Part shown: in pieces, positions 16,100 through 25,118 of the stretch | Layout of the letters: every line of letters starts with the position of its first letter | How positions within the stretch are numbered: the stretch's first letter is position 1 | Origin: Flavobacteriaceae bacterium D16 | Lineage (GTDB): Bacteria; Bacteroidota; Bacteroidia; Flavobacteriales; Flavobacteriaceae | Direction: 5' to 3' | DNA length: 64,000 nt | Assembly: GCA_021295155.1 (NCBI GenBank) | Contig: JAJTJC010000036.1 | Coordinates: 248,001 to 312,000, forward strand | Translations under genes and position numbers: made by a program | Notes under the pieces: generated by a model | What the model was told of the DNA's origin: nothing | Databases searched by the model: none | What the model saw: the letters and a program-made list of their open reading frames with translations, nothing else

Positions 16100-19000
16100 T
16101 TACATGCTGCGGAAGAGTTCCAGTCTTTCCCACTTGGTTTCTACCTCCTCCTGGGCTTGTTTCAACAACTTTGCTCCCAGTTCCGCATCCTCTTTAACAA
16201 CCCTGGTAAATCGAGTTTCGTTGTACATAAAATCCTCGAGTGGTCGTGTAGGGGCTTTGGAATCCAGTCTGAATTTCTTGCCCTTCGGTTTGGAAGGATC
16301 AAAGCGGAATAACGGCCAATACCCTGTTTCCACTGCCTTCTCCTGATGGATTGCACCTTCTTCTAATCCGTAGCCGTGTTCCCCACAATGAGAATACGCC
16401 ACAATTAGTGATGGTCCTGGATAAGCTGCTGCTTCTTCAATAGCCTGAAGGGTTTGCCTGTCTTTGGCACCCATGGCAACCTGGGCCACATACACATTCT
16501 CATAGGATACAGCCTGAAGCGCCAGGCTTTTTTTGCTAGTCCTCTTACCGGAAACTGCGAACTTGGCACTTGCCCCTAATGGAGTAGCTTTAGAAGTTTG
16601 TCCGCCTGTATTGGAATATACCTCGGTATCAAGCACCATGATATTGATATCCTCACCCGAAGCCAGCACGTGATCTACACCACCATATCCGATATCGTAT
16701 GCCCAACCATCACCTCCAAGTATCCAAACTGCTTTCCTCCTCAGATATTCACTGAGCTGATTAAGCTTCACGGCTTTCTTATTATCAGGAAGTGTGTTTA
16801 GAACCGCCTTAACTTTTTCAATATCATCCAGTTTTTGTTTGCGTTCCAGTTCATTGGATTCTGGATTATTTGTAATCGCTGCCACCAGTTCTTCGCCTAT
16901 TTCGGACGAAAGTTCCTTAAGTAAACTAACTGCGATTTCCTGTTTCTTAGTTAACGCCAGTTTCATACCGAATCCAAACTCTGCATTATCCTCGAAAAGG
17001 GAATTTGCCCAGGCCGGTCCGCGACCTTCCTTGTTGGTTTTATAAGGAGTGGTAGGCAGGTTACCTCCATAAATTGAAGAACAACCTGTAGCATTTGCAA
17101 TCATTATGGAATCCCCATACAACTGAGTCAACATTTTGATATATGGAGTTTCTCCACAACCGGAGCAGGCACCAGAAAACTCAAACAATGGTTCAAGGAA
17201 TTGAGATCCTTTTACATTAGTTATTTGTAGTGCTGTACGATCGTAATCTGGGAGGTCAATAAAGTAATCCCAGTTGGTATTCTCCGCCTTCTCTACATCC
17301 AGCTTACGCCTCATGTTGATGGCTTTGAAGTCTTCAATTTCCTTGCTTTCCGCCGGACAAACCGCTACGCACAGGTCGCAACCGGTACAATCTTCCGGAG
17401 ATACCTGAAGTACGTAGGATTCTGTTTCTTTGGAGAATGGTCGTCCTTTAGCAGGAGCTGTTTTCATTGAAGCAGGAGCATCCTGTAATTCTATATTAGA
17501 AACAACTTTTGCCCTGATCGCTGCGTGTGGACAAATAGCCACACATTTGTTACATTGAGTACACAATTCCTCATCATCCCAAATTGGGATAAAGTCGGCA
17601 ATGCCGCGTTTTTCATATTGTGTAGTCCCCGTTGGGAATGTTCCGTCAACAGGAAATGCAGATACGGGTAATTCATCACCTCTTCCCGCAAGAATTTTAC
17701 CCAAAACTTCCTTAACAAAGGGATCGGGATCCCCGCTCATTATGGGTTTAAGTTCCCTGTCGTTAGTTACCTTTTTCGGATATTCAACTTTTTGCAAGTA
17801 CTCCAGCGATTTATCAACCGCATTGAAGTTCATCTGCACTACGTTATCGCCTTTATGTGAATAGGTTTTCACAATGGCATTCTTGATTCTTTCAATTGCC
17901 TGCTCCTTAGGCAATATACCAGATATTGCGAAGAAACAGGTCTGCAGTACAGTATTGGTCCTTTTACCCAGTTTGGCTTCCTGGGCGACCTTAGTAGCAT
18001 CTACCACATAGAATTCCAGGTCGTTTTCAATAATTTCTTCCTGCATAATCCTCGGTAGCTGATCCCATATCTCTTCCGCTGAGTAAGGTGAATTTAAAAG
18101 AAAGGTTCCTCCCTTCTTAACATGATTAAGCACATCGTACTTCTCAATAAAATTGAATTGGTGGCAAGCCACAAAATCTGCTGTATTGATCAGATAAGAA
18201 GAATAGATAGGATCTGGTCCGAAGCGCAGGTGAGATACCGTTTGTGCTCCGGCCTTTTTGGAATCATATACAAAATATCCCTGTACAAAATTGTCCGTGG
18301 TGTCTCCAATAATTTTGATGGAGTTCTTGTTTGCACCCACGGTACCATCTGAACCCAGACCATAGAACATACAGTTAAAGGTAGACTTCTTGGTTTCGAA
18401 TACCGGGTTGTAATCAAGGCTCTTATGACTAACATCATCCTGTATACCAATGGTAAAGTGGTTTTTCGGTTTTTCCTTAAGCAATTCATCATAAATGGCC
18501 TTAACCATAGCGGGATTGAATTCCTTGGACGATAGTCCATAACGGCCACCAACAATTGCCGGAGTCTCTCTTTCGTGTTCCGCGAAAGCTGTTACCACGT
18601 CCAGATAAAGAGGGTCACCTGTGCTGCCAGGCTCTTTGGTGCGGTCCATAACAGCTATCTTATTGACTGTTTCAGGTAAACTGTCGATAAAATGGGAAAT
18701 TGAGAATGGACGATATAACCTAACAAAAAGGGCGCCCACCTTTTCTCCGTTGGCAACCATGGTATCCACAGTTTCTTTAACTGCACCTTCACCGGAGCCC
18801 ATAATAACTACAACACGTTCCGCTTCTGGATGTCCTACATAATAGAATAAGCTATAACGCCTTCCAGTATGTTTGTAGAATTCATCCATGGTATCCTGAA
18901 CAATTCCAGGAACTTTTTCATAAAACGGATTGGCGGCCTCCCGGGCCTGGAAGAATACATCCGGGTTTTGAGAAGTACCCCTTACCACAGGATGGTCAGG

Positions 19001-19633
19001 ATCCAAAGAGCGTTTTTTATGTTCCATAATGGCCTCTTCCGGCATCATGGCTTTTATTACCTCATCCGGAATGGCATTGATCTTAGAAATTTCGTGAGAG
19101 GTACGGAAACCATCAAATATATTCAGGAAAGGTACCCTGGACTTGAGTGAAGCCACCTGTGAGATCAAAGCAAAATCCATTGATTCCTGTACGGAACCTG
19201 CGAACAACATAGAGAATCCTGTTTGGCGGGTAGCCATAACATCGGAGTGATCACCAAAAATAGAAAGTGCATGAGTAGCCACAGTCCTGGCCGCCACATG
19301 TATAACCGAAGGCAGTAATTCCCCGGCAATTTTATACATATTCGGAATCATAAGCAATAGCCCCTGTGAGGCTGTAAAAGTAGTGGTAAGTGCACCGGCC
19401 TGAAGTGATCCGTGTACCGCCCCGGCAGCGCCCCCCTCGCTCTGCATCTCTACAATCCTGGGAACATTCCCCCAGACATTGGTCATACCCCTTGAACTAA
19501 AAACATCCACATGTTCTCCCATGGGAGAAGCAGGTGTGATGGGATAAATTGCACATACTTCATTCGTTTTATGGGCAATTCTGGCTACTGCCTCATTCGC
19601 ATCACAGATTAACTTGGGATTCTCGCTTTTCAT
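16100..19633 (-). CDS. nifJ: Pyruvate:ferredoxin (flavodoxin) oxidoreductase
   Basis: A 1177-residue single-chain PFOR, which converts pyruvate and CoA to acetyl-CoA and CO2 and reduces ferredoxin. Domains in order: the pyrimidine-binding domain (YPITPASPMGEHVD near residue 30), the transketolase C-like domain, the gamma domain, a 2x[4Fe-4S] ferredoxin domain (CTQCNKCVAICP near 690, CTGCDLCVAVCP near 748), and the C-terminal TPP domain with CSGCGE near 822 and GGDGWAYDIGYGG near 970. The length is normal and no key cysteine is missing. The frame extends to 19753, but ATG 19633 (MKSENPKLICDANEAVARIA) matches the family N-terminus, and the upstream extension would contain the promoter. The enzyme is oxygen-sensitive in many species, and the operator at 19770 suggests oxygen or redox control. 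Confidence 0.96.
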   Translation of the reverse strand: MKSENPKLICDANEAVARIAHKTNEVCAIYPITPASPMGEHVDVFSSRGMTNVWGNVPRIVEMQSEGGAAGAVHGSLQAGALTTTFTASQGLLLMIPNMYKIAGELLPSVIHVAARTVATHALSIFGDHSDVMATRQTGFSMLFAGSVQESMDFALISQVASLKSRVPFLNIFDGFRTSHEISKINAIPDEVIKAMMPEEAIMEHKKRSLDPDHPVVRGTSQNPDVFFQAREAANPFYEKVPGIVQDTMDEFYKHTGRRYSLFYYVGHPEAERVVVIMGSGEGAVKETVDTMVANGEKVGALFVRLYRPFSISHFIDSLPETVNKIAVMDRTKEPGSTGDPLYLDVVTAFAEHERETPAIVGGRYGLSSKEFNPAMVKAIYDELLKEKPKNHFTIGIQDDVSHKSLDYNPVFETKKSTFNCMFYGLGSDGTVGANKNSIKIIGDTTDNFVQGYFVYDSKKAGAQTVSHLRFGPDPIYSSYLINTADFVACHQFNFIEKYDVLNHVKKGGTFLLNSPYSAEEIWDQLPRIMQEEIIENDLEFYVVDATKVAQEAKLGKRTNTVLQTCFFAISGILPKEQAIERIKNAIVKTYSHKGDNVVQMNFNAVDKSLEYLQKVEYPKKVTNDRELKPIMSGDPDPFVKEVLGKILAGRGDELPVSAFPVDGTFPTGTTQYEKRGIADFIPIWDDEELCTQCNKCVAICPHAAIRAKVVSNIELQDAPASMKTAPAKGRPFSKETESYVLQVSPEDCTGCDLCVAVCPAESKEIEDFKAINMRRKLDVEKAENTNWDYFIDLPDYDRTALQITNVKGSQFLEPLFEFSGACSGCGETPYIKMLTQLYGDSIMIANATGCSSIYGGNLPTTPYKTNKEGRGPAWANSLFEDNAEFGFGMKLALTKKQEIAVSLLKELSSEIGEELVAAITNNPESNELERKQKLDDIEKVKAVLNTLPDNKKAVKLNQLSEYLRRKAVWILGGDGWAYDIGYGGVDHVLASGEDINIMVLDTEVYSNTGGQTSKATPLGASAKFAVSGKRTSKKSLALQAVSYENVYVAQVAMGAKDRQTLQAIEEAAAYPGPSLIVAYSHCGEHGYGLEEGAIHQEKAVETGYWPLFRFDPSKPKGKKFRLDSKAPTRPLEDFMYNETRFTRVVKEDAELGAKLLKQAQEEVETKWERLELFRSM

Positions 19634-19738
19634 GATATAAATTTTTCGATCTATGTAATTCTTTTTAAGTCCTAATCCTATCCTTTCGGCAAAATCTGTC
19701 GAAAATAGACAGGACTTCAACCAGGGATGAAATTGCTG

Positions 19739-19781
19739 TAAAATTAGAGGCAATCCCGCATGCAGACTATGATAAATGTCA
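19739..19781 (-). promoter_or_regulatory. Crp/Fnr-like operator plus -7 box for nifJ
   Basis: The palindrome TGATAAATGTCA (19770-19781) is centred 29.5 nt before TAATTTTA on the minus strand (19746 down to 19739; 7 of 8 to TAnnTTTG). Predicted start of transcription is near 19735, giving a leader of about 100 nt that includes a small CTGTC/GACAG hairpin (about 19696-19712). Confidence 0.75.
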
Positions 19782-19804
19782 GGTAAAAAGTCGGTTTAAC
19801 GTAT

Positions 19805-19842
19805 AAAAAATCACCCCCTTGTATTTATAAACAAAGGGGTGA
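19805..19842 (-). terminator. Terminator of the ferredoxin gene
   Basis: On the minus strand a TCACCCC/GGGGTGA stem with extra pairing towards the loop is followed by six T (A run at 19805-19810). It lies about 80 bp after the ferredoxin stop codon and separates it from the nifJ promoter. Confidence 0.85.
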
Positions 19843-19919
19843 CAGTCTGGTGTTCCCAACAAGGGGAACTTCCAGCATTTATGGAAATGCATCAGTTCTA
19901 ATTTAAATTCTGGCTTGCA

Positions 19920-20270
19920 CTATTCTCCGTGCATCCAGGTTTTCTTAGCCAGCAATTGCTCCTCGGATTCAACATGATTTTCATCAGGCACACAACAATC
20001 TACCGGACAAACAGCAGCACATTGGGGCTCATCATGGAATCCTTTGCACTCTGTACATTTATCGGGAACTATAAAATAAAATTCCTCAGAAATCGGTTCA
20101 TTTTCAGCATCTGCATCCACCTCAACGCCATAAGGTGTAGTGGTTGTTCCACTCAATTCAGTTTCATCTGAATAAGACCACTCCTGGTCGGGCTCGTAAA
20201 TTGCATTATTTGGGCATTCCGAAACACACGCATCGCAATTAATACATTCGTCAGTAATGATAATAGCCAT
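19920..20270 (-). CDS. Dicluster 4Fe-4S ferredoxin with acidic insert
   Basis: A 116-residue soluble ferredoxin. Cluster 1 ligands are C9, C12, C15 and C19 (CINCDACVSECP); cluster 2 ligands are C72, C75, C84 and C88 within CTECKGFHDEPQCAAVCP. The widened second motif is typical of the YfhL/Allochromatium-type low-potential 2[4Fe-4S] ferredoxins. Between the clusters is an insert of about 50 residues, rich in Glu, Asp and Thr, longer than in ordinary members. It is divergent from korAB and next to nifJ, so it is the likely electron carrier between the 2-oxoacid oxidoreductases and the Rnf complex; that partnership is inferred from position. Confidence 0.93.
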   Translation of the reverse strand: MAIIITDECINCDACVSECPNNAIYEPDQEWSYSDETELSGTTTTPYGVEVDADAENEPISEEFYFIVPDKCTECKGFHDEPQCAAVCPVDCCVPDENHVESEEQLLAKKTWMHGE

Positions 20271-20294
20271 AACTATAGATTTTATATACTTGGG

Positions 20295-20337
20295 CTAAAT
20301 TACAGCTCCATAGTCGAGCTATTAATGATATATGTCA
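20295..20337 (-). promoter_or_regulatory. Crp/Fnr-like operator plus -7 box for the ferredoxin gene
   Basis: The palindrome TGATATATGTCA (20326-20337) is centred 29.5 nt before TAATTTAG on the minus strand (20302 down to 20295; 7 of 8 to TAnnTTTG). Transcription would begin near 20291, about 20 nt before the ferredoxin ATG. The same palindrome faces korAB. Confidence 0.72.
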
Positions 20338-20367
20338 TATTTCACTATGAAACCAAGTGTATTTTTC
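20326..20367 (+). promoter_or_regulatory. Same operator with a -7 box for korAB
   Basis: On the plus strand the operator at 20326-20337 is followed by TATTTTTC (20360-20367; 7 of 8 to TAnnTTTG), 28.5 nt from the palindrome centre. The leader before korA would be about 57 nt. A single site may therefore serve both divergent promoters. Confidence 0.58.
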
Positions 20368-20429
20368 AGAACTTTGTAAGTAGAAATTATGAAGCGTAAT
20401 CTTTACGCCCATTTGACAAATAAACTTCC

Positions 20430-22286
20430 ATGACGACGGTTAAAACAAAACAATCACATCAGGCTCTGGAAGCCGTTGTGGTGCGTTTTGCCGGAGACTC
20501 AGGAGACGGAATGCAATTGACAGGCAGCCAGTTCTCGGATACTTCGGCAATGTTCGGAAATGATGTAGCCACTTTCCCTAATTATCCCTCAGAAATCAGA
20601 GCTCCCCAGGGGAGTTTATACGGTGTTTCCGGATTCCAGGTGCACATCGGGAGTGTGGAGATCAGTACTCCAGGTGATAATGTAGACCTCCTGGTAGCAA
20701 TGAACCCTGCCGGTCTTAAAACCAACCTAAGCGCGGTTAAACCAGGGCACGGAATAATTGTAGACACCGATGCCTTTACCCATAAAAACCTACAGAAAGC
20801 ACAATACGAATCGAATCCCCTGGAAGACGGGAGTTTAGATGAGTATCAGGTAATTGAAGTAAGCATGACTTCCCTTACCAAAGAGGCATTAAAAGATGTG
20901 GAGGGCTTAGATAATAAAAGTATTACCCGAAGCAAGAATATGTTTGCGCTGGGGATGGTCTACTGGATGTACCACAGATCCCGAGAGCATACCATAGATT
21001 TCTTCAAAAAGAAGTTTAAGAAAAAACCGGAACTTATAGAGGCTAATACCAAGGTACTTAATGCAGGCTTCTATTTTGCAGAGACCCTGGAATTGATCCC
21101 AAATTCCTACACCGTTGCCCCGGCAAAAATGCCCTCCGGAACCTACAGGATTATTATGGGAAATACGGCAACGGCCTGGGGCTTTCTGGCGGCAGCCGAA
21201 AAAGCGGGATTGGAACTGTTTCTCGGTTCTTATCCTATTACACCGGCTTCGGACATCCTCCATGAATTAGCCAAGCACAAACACTTTGGAGTTAAATCGC
21301 TTCAGGCTGAGGATGAAATTGCAGGAATAGGTTCGGCTATTGGCGCCTCCTTTGCAGGAGACCTGGCCATTACCACCACCTCCGGTCCCGGACTGGCCCT
21401 CAAAGGGGAAGCCCTGGGCCTCGCTATGATGCTTGAACTCCCCTTGGTAGTTGTTGATGTGCAGCGGGGAGGACCTTCCACAGGTTTACCTACGAAGACA
21501 GAACAATCAGACTTGCTGCAGGCTATGTATGGCAGAAATGGGGAAAGCCCAGTTATCGTTATAGCCGCAAGTACCCCTGCAAATTGCTTTAATTTCGCAT
21601 ATGAAGCGTCCAAACTTACCCTGGAGCATATGACCCCGGTAATTTTACTTACCGATGGTTATATCGCCAACGGCTCTGCCCCCTGGAAGATAAGGTCCGT
21701 GGCCGAAATGCCTGACATCAAGCCCAGGATTATACGAGAAGCCAAAAATAGCTGGCATCCATATGAACGGGATGAAGATACACTGGCCAGGGATTGGGCC
21801 GTACCTGGTACTTATGGTTTGGAACATCGGGTAGGGGGTCTGGAAAAGGATAAACTTTCCGGACAGGTTTCCTATGTACCTGAAAACCATGAACACATGA
21901 CCCAGGTCCGGGCAGAAAAGATAGAAAGGGTACAGAATTATATTCCAGAACTGGAAACCGTGTTCGATGATGAAGGAGACCTACTGGTTATTGGATGGGG
22001 AGGCACCTATGGAACGCTTTATGCCGCAGTAAAGGAGTTGAAACAAAGTGGCGTATCTGGGGTAGGCCTGGCGCATTTTAACTACATCAATCCGCTTCCT
22101 AAGAATACGGAAGCCGTGCTAAGTCGTTTTAAAAAGATTGTGGTTTGCGAACTGAATAACGGACAATTTGTTTCGATACTCAGAATGAAATTCAATGGGA
22201 AAACTTTTCACCAGTTTAATAAGGTACAGGGATTACCCTTTGGCAACTCTGAACTAATTAAAAAATTTAAAGAACTCCTGGCTTAA
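20430..22286 (+). CDS. korA: 2-oxoglutarate:ferredoxin oxidoreductase, fused gamma-alpha subunit
   Basis: A 618-residue subunit of a 2-oxoacid:ferredoxin oxidoreductase. The N-terminal gamma domain (about 13-195, starting VVRFAGDSGDGMQLTG) is fused to the alpha (pyrimidine-binding) domain, with SYPITPASDILHELA near residue 267 and a transketolase C-like end. This gamma-alpha fusion with a separate beta subunit is the KorAB arrangement, used in the TCA cycle to oxidise 2-oxoglutarate with ferredoxin as acceptor, or in reverse. It forms an operon with korB (2-bp gap). Substrate preference for 2-oxoglutarate is from family knowledge; branched 2-oxoacids cannot be excluded. Confidence 0.94.
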   Translation: MTTVKTKQSHQALEAVVVRFAGDSGDGMQLTGSQFSDTSAMFGNDVATFPNYPSEIRAPQGSLYGVSGFQVHIGSVEISTPGDNVDLLVAMNPAGLKTNLSAVKPGHGIIVDTDAFTHKNLQKAQYESNPLEDGSLDEYQVIEVSMTSLTKEALKDVEGLDNKSITRSKNMFALGMVYWMYHRSREHTIDFFKKKFKKKPELIEANTKVLNAGFYFAETLELIPNSYTVAPAKMPSGTYRIIMGNTATAWGFLAAAEKAGLELFLGSYPITPASDILHELAKHKHFGVKSLQAEDEIAGIGSAIGASFAGDLAITTTSGPGLALKGEALGLAMMLELPLVVVDVQRGGPSTGLPTKTEQSDLLQAMYGRNGESPVIVIAASTPANCFNFAYEASKLTLEHMTPVILLTDGYIANGSAPWKIRSVAEMPDIKPRIIREAKNSWHPYERDEDTLARDWAVPGTYGLEHRVGGLEKDKLSGQVSYVPENHEHMTQVRAEKIERVQNYIPELETVFDDEGDLLVIGWGGTYGTLYAAVKELKQSGVSGVGLAHFNYINPLPKNTEAVLSRFKKIVVCELNNGQFVSILRMKFNGKTFHQFNKVQGLPFGNSELIKKFKELLA

Positions 22287-22288
22287 TT

Positions 22289-23299
22289 ATGGAAACAGCG
22301 GAAAGAAAATATACGTTTAAGGACTTTAGCAGCGACCAGGAAGTACGCTGGTGTCCGGGATGTGACGATTATGTGATCCTCAGGGCCATGCAAAAAGCAC
22401 TTCCTGAACTTGGGGTAAAAAAGGAAGATGTTGTGTTTATATCTGGTATAGGATGTTCCTCTCGTTTTCCTTATTACATGGACACCTATGGAATGCATAG
22501 TATCCATGGAAGGGCGCCTGCCATTGCCTCCGGGGTGAAATTGGCAAATCCTGATCTCAGCGTATGGGTAATTACCGGTGATGGAGATGCTATGGCTATT
22601 GGAGGTAACCACTTCATTCATCTACTAAGACGTAACCTGGATATTAATATTGTCCTGTTCAATAATGAGATCTATGGTCTGACCAAGGGGCAATTCTCCC
22701 CAACTTCCACGGTTGGCCAAAAGACTAAATCATCTCCTTACGGTAATATTCAACCTCCTTTTCAACCCGGGGAATTAGCCATTGGGGCACAGGCCCGGTT
22801 TTTTGCACGTGTTGGCGGGAATACCCCAAAAGAAATGACCGAGGTTTTTATACAGGCAGCCAAGTTTAAGGGTACTTCGCTGATTGAAGTATTACAAAAC
22901 TGTCCAATCTTCAATAACGGGGCATTTGCCAAGTATACCGACAAGGCAGTCCGGGCAGACAAGCAGCTTTTTGTAGAACACGGAAAACCCATGATCTTCG
23001 GAAAGGAAAGAGATAAAGGATTGGTCCTGAACGGACTCAAACTAGAGGTGGTAACCCTTGGAGAAAATGGTGTTTCAGAAGAAGACCTGCTGGTACACGA
23101 TGCAGAATTGGAAGATCCTACGCTGCATCAGATGCTGGTTCGAAGTGAATATCCTTTGGTAACTGGTATTATCAGGGGCTTTCCTGATGTTACATTTGAA
23201 GAACGGGCAGCCCATAAAAAAGAACAGGTCAAGAAAGATTCGAATTTCACTAAAACCGATGATCTTTTCTTCTCAGGAGAGACCTATGAGGTACATTGA
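22289..23299 (+). CDS. korB: 2-oxoglutarate:ferredoxin oxidoreductase, beta subunit
   Basis: A 336-residue beta subunit that binds thiamine diphosphate and the [4Fe-4S] cluster. CPGC (near residue 25) and GIGCSSR supply cluster cysteines, and the TPP motif is ITGDGDAMAIGG followed by the VLFNNEIYGLTKGQ block. The length is normal for KorB. It starts 2 bp after korA stops and is surely cotranslated. The convergent rnf operon ends 33 bp downstream. Confidence 0.94.
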   Translation: METAERKYTFKDFSSDQEVRWCPGCDDYVILRAMQKALPELGVKKEDVVFISGIGCSSRFPYYMDTYGMHSIHGRAPAIASGVKLANPDLSVWVITGDGDAMAIGGNHFIHLLRRNLDINIVLFNNEIYGLTKGQFSPTSTVGQKTKSSPYGNIQPPFQPGELAIGAQARFFARVGGNTPKEMTEVFIQAAKFKGTSLIEVLQNCPIFNNGAFAKYTDKAVRADKQLFVEHGKPMIFGKERDKGLVLNGLKLEVVTLGENGVSEEDLLVHDAELEDPTLHQMLVRSEYPLVTGIIRGFPDVTFEERAAHKKEQVKKDSNFTKTDDLFFSGETYEVH

Positions 23300-23331
23300 T
23301 TCCTGTGTAAGTACTGGCTGTAGTTAATAGG

Positions 23332-23907
23332 TTAAACGAGACCTGCAAATCCCAAAAAAGCCAGGGACAATAGTCCGGCTACTAATAAATTGATGGGTAC
23401 GCCTTTCATGCCTTCAGGTAGATCGGCCAATTCAAGAAACTCACGGATACTAGCGAAAACTATCAGTGCCAGTGCAAAGCCTACAGAGCTGGAAAACGCG
23501 AAGAATACTGCTTTGAGCAAAGTGCCGTTCTCCATACCCAGTGCCAGAATAGCAACACCTAAAACCGCACAATTGGTAGTAATTAAGGGGAGGAAAACTC
23601 CCAAAGCCTGATAAAGCGGAGGACTCACTTTTTTTAGTATGATCTCTACCATTTGTACAAGGGCCGCAATGACTAAAATAAAGGTAATAGTCCTCAAATA
23701 ATCCAATCCCATGGGGACAAGTATGTAAGTGTGGAGCAGATAGGTTACGGTAGTGGCAATAGTCATTACAAACAGCACTGCCCCTGACATCCCTGCGGAA
23801 GTGGATATTTTGTTGGAAACACCCAGAAACGGACAAATACCTAAAAATTGGGACAACACAATGTTGTTCACAAAGACGGCTCCTATAAATATTACCCAAT
23901 ATTCCAT
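23332..23907 (-). CDS. rnfA: Rnf complex subunit A
   Basis: A 191-residue integral membrane subunit with six helices, homologous to NqrE. NNIVLSQFLGICPFLGVS near residue 15 and TTNCAVLG near 108 contain the conserved cysteines that, together with those of RnfE, hold a membrane-embedded iron-sulfur centre in known Rnf/Nqr structures. It is the last gene of the rseC-rnfBCDGEA operon and begins directly after rnfE. Confidence 0.95.
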   Translation of the reverse strand: MEYWVIFIGAVFVNNIVLSQFLGICPFLGVSNKISTSAGMSGAVLFVMTIATTVTYLLHTYILVPMGLDYLRTITFILVIAALVQMVEIILKKVSPPLYQALGVFLPLITTNCAVLGVAILALGMENGTLLKAVFFAFSSSVGFALALIVFASIREFLELADLPEGMKGVPINLLVAGLLSLAFLGFAGLV

Positions 23908-23908
23908 G

Positions 23909-24514
23909 CTATGTGGCTTTTTGGGTTACTCTGTTAAATACTATGGCCAGGTACGCCAGAGCGATAAAGGCCCCGGGAGGCAGTATAAACAGGATCAGTG
24001 TATTGGCATCCTCAGAGACAAACCTGAACTCAAAAATGCTGCCATTTCCCAGAATCTCACGGACTGCCCCCAATGCAGTAAGTGCTATAACAAAGCCCAT
24101 ACCCATACCCAGTGCATCAACTATGGATGCAGTCAGACTATTTTTAGAAGCAAAGGATTCTGCCCTTCCCAGTATTAAACAGTTAACCACGATAAGCGGG
24201 ATGAAAATCCCCAATTGTTCATACAAAAAAGGAATATAGGCCTCCAGCACCATTTCAACTATGGTCACAAAGGAAGCGATGATCACTATAAATGCCGGGA
24301 TCCGTACTTTATTCGGAATCTGTGATTTGAACAGGGAAACTACAATGTTAGACATCAGCAAAACAAATAAAGTAGCCAATCCCATCCCAAGACCATTAAA
24401 AGCAGAAGATGTTACCCCCAGGGTAGGACACATCCCCAGCAACATCACAAAGACCGGATTTTCTTTGATGATACCCTTGAGGAAATTTTGTTTCATTTCT
24501 CCACTGCTGCCCAT
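23909..24514 (-). CDS. rnfE: Rnf complex subunit E
   Basis: A 201-residue six-helix membrane subunit, paralogous to RnfA and homologous to NqrD. NPVFVMLLGMCPTLGVTS and VVNCLILGRAESFASKN hold the paired cysteines. The start ATG 24514 lies 5 bp after the rnfG stop; ATG 24496 (MKQNFLKG) is an alternative. It is followed immediately by rnfA. Confidence 0.95.
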   Translation of the reverse strand: MGSSGEMKQNFLKGIIKENPVFVMLLGMCPTLGVTSSAFNGLGMGLATLFVLLMSNIVVSLFKSQIPNKVRIPAFIVIIASFVTIVEMVLEAYIPFLYEQLGIFIPLIVVNCLILGRAESFASKNSLTASIVDALGMGMGFVIALTALGAVREILGNGSIFEFRFVSEDANTLILFILPPGAFIALAYLAIVFNRVTQKAT

Positions 24515-24519
24515 ACGTT

Positions 24520-25116
24520 CTAATTATCCGATATTAAATTCTTCTCCTTATATATTATATAAGCATCATATGCCTGCTGAGTAGCTTCCGAAAAAGCTCT
24601 TGTGCTAATCGTGGCTCCGGCCAGGGCATCCACTTCACCTCCATCTTTCTGTACTTTCAAATCAAAGCTTGCCGGGTGTTTTTCCCTGAATTGCCGTAAA
24701 AACTTTTCCCCCTTCATCTTTGTACCCAGGCCGGGAGTTTCCTTTTGTTCCAGTACTGCGATATTAATTATTTGCCCATCAGGCTGAAAGCCTACCATAA
24801 GTTTTACTAAACCACTGTATCCTCTTTCAGATACCCCGGTAATCGCTGCTCCGGCAAAAACGCTGTCCTTATATGCAGGATAGATCTCCACGCTATCTTT
24901 AACCTCAGCCATCTTCAACAGATAACCATCACTGATTGGGTCATTATCGAATTGCGGTAGGACAACATTGAGGGCTTTCATCTTTTTGGCCAATCTCGCT
25001 TTTGCCTTGGGTTCAAGGGTAATGTCATTTACATACCCCAGAGACAACCCTGCTGCCAATGTGATTGCAAAAAGCACAAAGACCATATTGATAAGTGTAG
25101 ATTCCTTCTTTTTCAC
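24520..25116 (-). CDS. rnfG: Rnf complex flavoprotein subunit G
   Basis: A 198-residue subunit with one N-terminal membrane helix (about 9-29) and a periplasmic FMN-binding domain. The flavinylation motif AGATIST is at about 166-172; the final threonine is the site of covalent FMN attachment in this family. ETPGLGTKM is the usual preceding block. It lies between rnfD and rnfE with gaps of 2-5 bp. Attachment would require an ApbE flavin transferase, which is not in this window. Confidence 0.94.
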   Translation of the reverse strand: MKKKESTLINMVFVLFAITLAAGLSLGYVNDITLEPKAKARLAKKMKALNVVLPQFDNDPISDGYLLKMAEVKDSVEIYPAYKDSVFAGAAITGVSERGYSGLVKLMVGFQPDGQIINIAVLEQKETPGLGTKMKGEKFLRQFREKHPASFDLKVQKDGGEVDALAGATISTRAFSEATQQAYDAYIIYKEKNLISDN

Positions 25117-25118
25117 AA

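Noticed and set aside
18190-18555. 121-residue minus-strand ORF
   Set aside because: It lies wholly inside nifJ in another frame and shows no family features.
19633-19753. Longer nifJ reading starting at 19753
   Set aside because: The extension contains the predicted promoter and does not match the family N-terminus.
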